A stretch of DNA of 64,000 bases, from positions 6,015,433 to 6,079,432 of the forward strand of contig CM055111.1 in NCBI GenBank assembly GCA_029204225.1. The letters run 5' to 3'. The translations under genes and the position numbers were made by a program. Each line of letters opens with the position of its first letter. Within the stretch, counting starts at the first letter, position 1. Below the pieces are notes generated by a model, which did no database searches, was not told the origin of the DNA, and was given only the letters and a program-made list of their open reading frames with translations. Source of the DNA: Diphasiastrum complanatum (Eukaryota > Streptophyta > Lycopodiopsida > Lycopodiales > Lycopodiaceae). Of the stretch, positions 56,095 to 64,000 are shown one piece after another.

Positions 56095-58209
56095 TCCCAG
56101 AAGTTTTCTGTATGATAATGAAGAGCTATTTTTACCCACAAAGCGTATATTCATTATAGAGCGTCACTCTCAGAAATTTGGAGCTGGTAAATATATGATG
56201 ATCAAAATGTCGAATGCTAGGCTAATCCTATTCCTATTCTAGATTTATAGCACATTTCTCAAGTAAGATCATATTTAAGATATATGATGATCACAATGTT
56301 GAAGGCTAGGCTAATCCTATCCCTATTCTAGATTTAATTTGGAACACAATTCTCAAGTACAATCATATCCAAGATTCAGAGCACAATTCTCAAGTGCCAT
56401 AATATCCAAGGTAAGTGGTTTCCCATTGAGATGGCCTCGGATGGCATTAGAGTCAACCTTGGATGAATGTTAGGCCTAATGAGGAGCAAAGAACTAACTA
56501 ATGGAGAGGGTTAACACTTAAAGAGGGATAACGACTTGCAGTCATAAAATTGAAAATTTATGATCCTTGCATTGCGCAACTGTTGGAAAATTGATGATCT
56601 TGTGTTGGACTTGAGAGGTGATGAAGGGGGATGGGCTAGCAAAATGCCCCAAAAGAGAAAACTGAAGTGTGTATTGAAAGCTCTCTTGACAAGTTTGAAA
56701 GTGAATCCCTAAATCCAACAAGGTTGCAACTCCTATATTTGTGTAGAATAACATTTATCCAGATCAGGTTCTTTACGGTGGGCATAAATTATGTTAAGAA
56801 ATAACAAGTAACACTTTTGACATGTAAAATCCTTGGGAGTAACAAAAGAAACTAACACATAGAGAGAGTTAACATTTATCTCATTCGTTGACTAGAAGAG
56901 CAAAGGGCCCAAATAGTGCATTTTGATTGGTGGAATCTACTCGAAGTGGTCACCCCATTTCACAAGGATTGGGAGTTGCCCCTATGTGGCATTGAAAAGT
57001 GCCATTCTAGGGTAATTCAAAATACCAAAATACCATGGATGTTGAGTTGAGTGGTCCAAGGGCCATTGGTGGGCCCTTTCTTTTTCTTCCAATAGAAAAC
57101 AAAAATGCCTTATGTAGTTTATATTTAGGCATTAATTTCCCTTGCTTCCGAAAGAAAAGGGGTTTCACATGGAATGACTTGAGCTTTCAAATTGAGAGCT
57201 AATGGCCTATTTAAAAATGGACCACACACACACACACACACACGTGAAATGATATATGTATACTAGTAAAACTCCCCCACATGAGGGCCTTCCTCCATTT
57301 GAGGCACACCATAGGGGTGCTTTAAAATGAGAGAGGCCCAAGGGTGAGGGCCTTTTCCCATACAAAGAGTTATATGTTTAAACAAATTCACAGGAACCTT
57401 ACCAATTTGTAAGGATTGTCCCGAAAACCTTACAACTTGTAATGCTATATAGATAAAAGTTGTCATGTAAGCGTTCCTCTACATACACATAAAGTTTTTT
57501 TGGTGGAACTTTAAGATATAATTATTGATTGTTGGTAATTGGTTGGCTTTGTGTTAACGGATCCAAGGTTCTTGACTCATGCACTATCTTCACTGTCATA
57601 GTCACCATCACTATCATCATTACCATAGATAGGCACATCGTTATTTTTTCATGAAATCTTGCCACTAGATTTTCTCTTGTATAGAAAATCATTTGTCAGA
57701 ACGATCCAATGCTTCCTCAATCAATACTCTAATAATCTTGTGTTTGTCTACATAATTAATCACATTGATTTTATGTTTTCAACATTATAATCAAGCGAAT
57801 CGGGCAGTTCGATATACTGGCTCGAATCTTTAGGCGTAGTTCATGCACCGAGGGAAATGGCTCATTCCACAGGGCCTTTTGATTTGACATTCTAATTCAC
57901 ATCGGATCAATACATGGTTCAATTGTTTTTCCCAACACAAGCTACCGCCATCAGCAAGCAAGGGCCCTCCCAACACATAAGTTCCTCGGGTAAGGCCTCT
58001 CCACTCCCCCCAACAAAGGTCAAAATTAACTGGTAATGGTAATGGAGGCAGAGAGGAATAATAATCCAATCCCCCTTAATCTAGATTCATAAATGCCATG
58101 ATCTTCATACTGAACATTGCACAAATTCCGTTGTGTGCATCTATGCTCAGCGCTTTAGTAAATATATCTACAATCAAGTACCACGTTCAACAGAATGCTA
58201 CAATAACCA
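56095..58209. other. Non-coding region downstream of Tubby-like gene 2
   Basis: A diverged direct duplication lies at 56190-56345 (ATATATGATGATCA.AATGT and AGGCTAATCCTAT twice). No gene was recognised. Confidence 0.4.
57223..57243. repeat. (CA)n microsatellite
   Basis: An uninterrupted CA run of 21 bp. Confidence 0.95.
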
Positions 58210-58932
58210 TGAACAAAGAGCTTCTCAATTGCCAATAACTCGTGGAGGATCTTCTTCATTCATACAAGAGAAATGACAATACAATAAAAGCTCCCCCACA
58301 AGAGAGGGGGGCTCTTAAATAAGCAAGAGGGCTGCCCATGTGGAGCCTAAATGGCAATCCCACTAATTTAGAAACTACAAGTGGAAATAGCCCTTCCAGT
58401 AGAGGTCACCATCAAAAGGTGGTCACTCTAAATTTATTTAAGAGGGGTCTGCATTTATTTACATTGCCTAGGAATGTTACTAGATCCTACATGGACATTC
58501 TTTCTCTAAGATTCACCATGTAGGCTCACATGGAAACAATCTGTAATCCTAGCTAGTAATCCTCGGCTCACATGCTCGGCTCTCAGTTTCTTCCGGCTCT
58601 TCTTCTTCTGAGACCTCCTCGATCTTGGGAGAGAGATGCTCTATGTTTCAGCTTGGCTCAGCATCTGGGGATTCTCTGGAATCTGCTAACATTATTCACC
58701 CCTAATCTGTTGCAAGACTCACTGCAACACATGTCAGATGTTATCGTTCCACTTGGCACTTAGAAAAGTGTGGATCTTCTTTCGCTTCCGTAGAACCAGG
58801 TGTTTATTTGCCGCAAAAATCGTTCCAAAAAATTGGAGATCTCTCAATGGCCTCTACATTCCAGCCCTCTTGATAACCTCTTGCGAGTCTTGCTCGCCTC
58901 TTTGCCTTGCCATCTATTTCTGCTCGCTCATT
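58210..58932 (-). repeat. LTR-like repeat, copy 2 (inverted relative to copy 1)
   Basis: This is the reverse complement of 47620-48294 with scattered substitutions. It includes the TATA-like GGCTCTTAAATAAGC at about 58310, the inner end CAGATTCC..GCTAACA at 58681-58699 and part of the adjoining internal region to 58932. It is cut at 58932, where the foldback repeat begins, so that element inserted into or next to it. Confidence 0.75.
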
Positions 58933-58944
58933 CCACATGCGAAA

Positions 58945-59880
58945 GGCAGATGGAGTGAGCACATGTGGAGGAGGAAAATAGATTGCTTCTAGTAAAATAA
59001 GTGTAGCATATCTTTACACCATTACGTAGATCATGAAAAATTTCACACTTTTTCTTTTTGGATCACTTCAATCCGACGCACGGTTAAAAAGTTATGGCAG
59101 TTTGAAAATTCATACCCTACCCGATATCAGAGCCGAGCGACCAATGACCTGTTCACACTGAACATAATGCTTTGGTTGCGTGGATGAGATATTGTAGCAT
59201 TTGTTTACGCGATTGCTTAGATCATCTAAAACTGCACACTTTCTCTTTTTGGATCACTTCAATCTGACACACGGTTAAAAAGTTATGGCCATCTGAAGAT
59301 TCATACCCTCCTTGATATCGGAGTCGAACGACCCATGGCCTCTTCTCACTGAACATAATGCTCTGGTCGCGCAACTCCGATATCGCAGCCACGCAACCCA
59401 TGGCCTTTTCTCATTGAACATAATGCTCTGGTCGCGTGGATGCGACATCGGATCTGTGCGACCAGAGATCATGTTAAGTGAGAAGAGGCCATGGGTCGCT
59501 TGGCTCCGATATCAAGGAGGGTATGTATCTTTAGATGGCCATAACTTTTTAACCGTGTGTCGGATTGAAGTGATCCAAAAACAAAGAGTGTGCAATTTTT
59601 CACAATCTACATAGTTGTGTAAACAGATGCTACAATATCTCAGCCACACGACCAGAGCATTATGTTCAGTGTCAATAGGTCATTGGTTGCTCGGCTCCGA
59701 TATCAAGTAGTGTATGAATTTTCAAACTACCATAACTTTTTAACCGTGTTGCAGATTGAAGTGATCCAAAAAGAAAAAGTGTGCAATTTTTCATGATCTA
59801 CGATAGTGTAAAGAGATGCTACACTTCTTTTACTAGAGGCATTCTATTTTCCTCCTCCACATGTGCTCACTCCACCTGCC
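58945..59880. mobile_element. Foldback (long inverted repeat) element
   Basis: Two arms of about 430 bp face each other around 59413.5 with an 84-bp loop. For instance GGATCACTTCAATC..GTTATGG at 59060-59097 and 59251-59288 reappear inverted at 59730-59767 and 59539-59576; all four coordinate pairs sum to 118827. Each arm holds two diverged copies of a roughly 190-bp unit, and the loop holds a further partial direct copy (ACCCATGGCC.TTTTCTCA). The outer ends are GGCAG.TGGAGTGAGCACATG and its complement. There is no coding capacity. It could be a non-autonomous DNA element or hairpin-derived small-RNA source. Confidence 0.85.
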
Positions 59881-60144
59881 TTCCGATGGCGAGGCACGAC
59901 TCGACGCAGTGAAATATGCGTGAGGACATGGCCTCGGGTTTCCCACCCACTTCATTTTGAATTTTAGTGTGATTGGTTTATCTCATAAGTGGCTGCCCAA
60001 AATCAAGTTGGGCTGCCACCGTTACGGTCTAGCACACATGGAAACACACCATTGGGCCATGTGGACATAAAACCTTTGAAAAGTCAAAAAAAGCATCTTT
60101 ACAAAAGGCCCTTTTGGATTCAAGAGTTCCCCTAATGATTCTTA
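59881..60144. other. Spacer before gypsy pol
   Basis: No feature was recognised. Confidence 0.4.
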
Positions 60145-61565
60145 ATGGATCCAAGCTGCGATTCCAAAAACATTCTTGCTACATCAGAAAGGCCATCGAT
60201 CATGTTTTCATCAGGAAATTCGCATCAGGAACACCAACTTTTGCAAGACTTAAAGCAAGAGTTTAGTGAAGCTTTTCCGAAGCAGCTACCTTATGGACTA
60301 CCACCCGCTCGGTCGGTAGATCATAAGATAGATCTTTTGCCCGATAGTCGTCCTATCTTCAGACAACCATATCAGTTTAGTCATAAGGAAGAGGAGGAAG
60401 TGGCTAGGCAGATTGAAAAGTATCTCAAGATGGGACACACAAGACCAAGTAAATCTTCACGGGGAGCACCTGTCCTTCTTAAGAATAAGAAAGATGGGAG
60501 TTTCCGGCTATGCGTAGATTTTAAGGGTCTGAACAAACTAATAGTTAAAAATAAATACCCATTGCCCAGGATGGACGATCTCATAGATCGATTGAATGGA
60601 GCTAAATACTTCATGAAAATTGATCTACGTATGGGTTACCATCAGATTAGGATACATCCGGAAGATGTATCTAAGACCGGTTTTAGGACCAAGTTTGGCC
60701 ACTACAAGTTTCTTGTATTGCCCTTTGGTTTGACAAATGCTTCGACTACTTTCCAACAAATGATGAAATATTTGTTTCGTCCATATTTGGGGAAGTTTGT
60801 AGTAGTGTTTCTGGACGATATTCTAATCTATAGCAGAACACTCAAAGAGCATCTAAGCATCTTCGTACTATCTTACGTGTCTTAAGACAAGAGAAGCTTT
60901 ACGCAAAAGAATCAAAGTGTGAATTCTTCAAGAAGGAACTTCTTTACCTTGGTCATAAGATTACCTCCTTTGGAATCAAGATTGATGAAGAAAAGGTGAA
61001 GACGGTAGTGGAGTCGCCAATTCCTAAAACGGTGCGTGAACTTAAGTCATTCTTAGATTTCACTGTGTTCCGTAGATTTGGAGAGGAGTACTCGAAGATT
61101 GCTGCACCTCTCAACAATATGTTGAAAGGAGTGAAAAGCCGCAAAGGTAGGCCAAGGCCTCCTATTAGATGGAATGAGAAATTAGATGAGAGTTTTTGCA
61201 AACTCAAGCTTCTAATCGCCTCAGCTTCAGTTTTGAGAATAGCGGATCCAGATTTGTCGTTTGTCATTAACACTGACGCGAGTGATACGACTATTGGAGC
61301 TGTTCTCTTACAAGAGGGTCAGCCCATTGCCTTTGAAAGTAAGAAACTAACCGATGCACATGTCAGGTACACCACTCAGGAAAAAGAGCTTTTTGTTGTG
61401 ATCCATGCTTTGAAATCATGGAGACATTACCTGTACGGTAATAACTTCATGGTTAATACAGATCATCAACCTTTAAAGCATTTCTGTAATCAAAATGATT
61501 TGCAAGGTCGTAAGGCCAGATGGGCAGAACTCATGCAAGAATTTGACTTTGAAGTGTAGTATATC
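60145..61565 (+). pseudogene. Gypsy reverse transcriptase and RNase H
   Basis: RT starts with [20 protein letters not shown] and [20 protein letters not shown]. It carries [52 protein letters not shown] and the intact active site [13 protein letters not shown] single frameshift near 60862 moves the text to CEFFKKELLYLGHKITS and the RT connection, then RNase H (INTDASDTTIGAVLL, YTTQEKELFVVIHALKSWRH, VNTDHQPLKHF), which ends at a stop at 61557. Gag and protease are not found upstream. It is among the best preserved pol genes in the window. Confidence 0.93.
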
Positions 61566-62378
61566 AAGGGCTCATCTAATCGGGTGGCTAATGCACTTAC
61601 TCGAATTAGTGAAGTGAACGAATTTTCCTTCACTAAGATCAGTACGGGCTTCTATCTCTCCCTAAGAGGTCTTTATGAGAAAGACCCACATTTTGGACCA
61701 ATTTGGAATAGGGTTCTAGCAGTTTCATCAAGCGGAACTGATAATCATGGTGATCAATCTGGAGGGAAGGATATAAAGGGTATCGATGACTTCTCTATCC
61801 GTAATGGGCTTTTGTTTAGGAAAGGGAATGTTTGTGTGCCTGATGTGGATGTTGTTAAGAATAAAATTCCTTATGAATGTTATGACTCACCATGCGCAGG
61901 ACATCCCGGCATACATCGTACATTGGATTTGGTACGAAGGGATTTTTACTGGCCAAAACTCAAGCCCTTTGTAGAATCTTATGTGGTCAAGTGTGACCAA
62001 TGCCAGTTGAATAAAGTTGAACACCATAAGGCGGGCGGTTTGTTGCATCCACTGGATATCCCTAATAAGAGATGGGATAGTATTTCCATGGATTTCGTGG
62101 TTGGGTTACTGCGGACAAATAAACAACATGATGCAATTTGGGTTGTGGTCGACCGTCTTACCAAATTGTCTACGTTTATTCCGGTAAAGACCACCGCGAA
62201 GGCTTCTGATTTAGCTCAGATATTTGTAGGGCGTCTATTTAGGCTTTACGGATTACCAAGTGATATTGTGAGCGATATGATGGTCCCTTCCATTGATGAG
62301 ACACTTGTTGGTCCTAGTAATCAAACTCGTGCTAAAGTAAAGAATCTCGAGGACGAGGAAGGTGGTATTCTTGTCAAT
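61566..62378 (+). pseudogene. Gypsy integrase with core deletion
   Basis: The frame 61584-62384 has the zinc domain (SPCAGHPGIHRTLDLVRRDF, CDQCQLNKVEHHKAGGLLHP) and the core up to the second Asp region (SISMDFVVGLL, DAIWVVVDRLTKLSTF, FRLYGLPSDIVSD). At 62275 it jumps to a short tail, GPSNQTRAKVKNLEDEEGG, of the kind found at the very end of gypsy polyproteins. The rest of the core with the catalytic Glu and the C-terminal domain is deleted, in frame. Confidence 0.88.
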
Positions 62379-63776
62379 TGTTAGCTGATGCCATGCCCAT
62401 AGGTGTTGATGCAGAACCTCTCCACTCAAAGGGCTTCCAATGGAAATGAAGTTGACATCTGAGTCTGAGAGCATGAGCATTATTAGTGCTAGGCTAAATG
62501 TACAGTGGTGAGCCCCATGGCAAGTTCCAAAAATGGATAGCCATGTGGGAGCTAGCAATTTAGCCTATCTCAACTTAAGTTGTGTTTTTTAATAAAGAGG
62601 CCTCATATTATTAAGTAAGAGGTGGATCTCAAATTCTTATAGATTGAGGTTCACTCAATTGTAAGTGGTGAAATCCAAAATATTGTAAAACTGGATTCAC
62701 CAGCTCGTGGGTATACATAGAGGCCTCCTCCACGAGTTTGAGAGCACTAGATATTGTACCGAAATGTTGTTGCATTGCTAATTGAAGATCTTCCTATTTG
62801 CATTTCCTTATATGTTCCATTTTCATGCATGAAGTTTGAGTACTGATGTATAAACATGTTTGTTGTTGATTCTTTCCCTTAAAGATTTGGATTTGTGATT
62901 AAGATCATGTAGATGTGCAGGGCCTTGTGGTAGATCAATACCATTCTGATCTGATGCTACTTGGTGCTTGACTCCCTGAGGAGTTCTTGTTACAATTGTT
63001 GAGTGATAATTGTAGTAAGCACTTTGTAGGATTGTGGATTTTAGTTGTTTGGTTTTGTTGATTCTGATGTTTCCAATAGGTGTAGTTTCAATTCCATTCC
63101 ATGTTCTTACTTAGATTAGTGTAGCAATAATCTACAATCCATAAACATTCAAGAAACATCTAAAATAGACTGTACAACATAGGAATCCAAAATTTGATAG
63201 ATCCAGATCGAAGTTGAGCATCCATTATCAATAGGATCGAGATCAGGTCGTAGATGTACCAATTGACAGGCGCACACACAACTATTGTGTTACCATTATA
63301 CTACAAATCAGAGAAGTTAGAAGTAGGTAGACCTTCTATCGGTTCTAGGGCTGATAGGAAACAATGGTCGATAGAACCAGCAAACGTTGGCTCCACTGTT
63401 CCTGATAATCTTCTTTCATCTGATTGAGATTTTGTTTTCAAAGTTTGTTTTTCCATTCTAGGAGTTTTTGTTTGCCTGCATGCGTTTTTTGCATTCAAAG
63501 AATTCACTACCAGCATGCATTGCATCTGAAAACATCAGTTGATATATACCTAGCCTCAGACGATTGAAACCCACCGCCCACTGCCCTTCACCTATCTGCC
63601 ATTTTTTTAGGGGAGAGAGACATGTTGGCTGAACCGTCACTTGCACCCGTCGCTGTTAAAATTTTAAAGAAATTGCATCTGACGTGCACCCGACGACAAA
63701 CAAAAAAATTGTGTCTGACGACATGCTCCAAAAAACATTTCCATCCGAAGTGCATCCGACGACTTGTTAGTACCGG
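62379..63776 (+). other. Probable 3' LTR of the gypsy element, then spacer
   Basis: TGTTAGCTGATGCC at 62379 follows a purine-rich stretch (AAGAATCTCGAGGACGAGG..). A promoter/poly(A)-like segment with AATAAAG at 62590 and GTATACATA at 62711 is present. The outer LTR end was not placed, and no second LTR is in the window to compare. Confidence 0.4.
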
Positions 63777-63875
63777 TTGCATCCACCAATTGCATCGCTA
63801 GTTTGCATCCACCAGTTTGCATCTACCAATTTGTATCCGCCGTTGCATCCGCCATTTTGCATCCGCTAGTTTGTG
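63777..63875. repeat. Degenerate 13-14 bp tandem repeat
   Basis: About seven head-to-tail units of TTGCATCC[AG]CCAGT with frequent changes. Further scattered units (GCATCCGAC, TTTTGCATCCGCCAGT) reach from 63640 to 63993. Confidence 0.75.
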
Positions 63876-64000
63876 ATCTCCATCCGATACTGTTCCATCC
63901 GACATTGTCACTCAATTGCATCCCCGACACAGTGCTTTTAATCTCTATCTGACATTGAATCCATACTATTTGTACTATTTTGCATCCGCCAGTCTCAGTA

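Overview
This window looks like nuclear DNA from a land plant with a large, repeat-dominated genome. A gymnosperm is my best guess, but that is an inference. The evidence is two plant-type F-box plus Tubby-domain genes, Ty1/copia and Ty3/gypsy elements with plant-type primer-binding sites complementary to initiator Met-tRNA, GT-AG introns, AT-rich intergenic DNA, and long (GA)n tracts. Nothing suggests bacterial, organellar or free viral DNA. No tRNA or rRNA gene was recognised.

Layout. Positions 1-16.4 kb are decayed copia elements: one on the minus strand with a 1.3-kb LTR (2.5-6.6 kb), a fragment split by a nested copia derivative (7.6-10.3 kb), and a nearly full-length plus-strand element (11.2-16.3 kb). 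Positions 16.8-27 kb hold gypsy and copia fragments. Positions 29.2-30.9 kb carry a host gene, an intronless Tubby-like F-box protein gene on the minus strand. Positions 33.6-41.6 kb return to retroelement remnants. A second Tubby-like gene lies on the plus strand at 54.4-56.1 kb. Both paralogues keep similar 3' UTRs and AATAAA signals. Positions 58.2-59.9 kb hold an LTR-like repeat, a partner in inverted orientation to 47.6-48.3 kb, and a roughly 0.94-kb foldback element. Positions 60.1-62.4 kb hold a fairly well preserved gypsy pol.

The most unusual locus is about 41.6-46.7 kb. Two divergent, intron-containing genes flank an array of 17-bp palindromes (consensus CCTATGCTNAGCATAGG). Ten of these are arranged as one gapless 413-bp inverted repeat (42540-42952, centre 42746), so every small palindrome has a mirror partner. 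An eleventh copy lies just outside, and weaker copies sit in the leader of the plus-strand gene. The plus-strand gene (43632-46728, one clear 130-nt intron) resembles the large uncharacterised eukaryotic family I know as DUF7869. The minus-strand gene encodes a short unrecognised protein ending in a Lys-rich stretch. I infer a possibly undescribed mobile or selfish module, with the palindrome array as a candidate protein-binding or hairpin-forming control region. The breaks seen in its reading frames fall mostly in homopolymer runs, so the genes may be intact and only miscalled.

Almost all other coding sequence is retroelement debris carrying stops, frameshifts, deletions or tandem duplications. 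Only the two Tubby-like genes are uninterrupted host genes.
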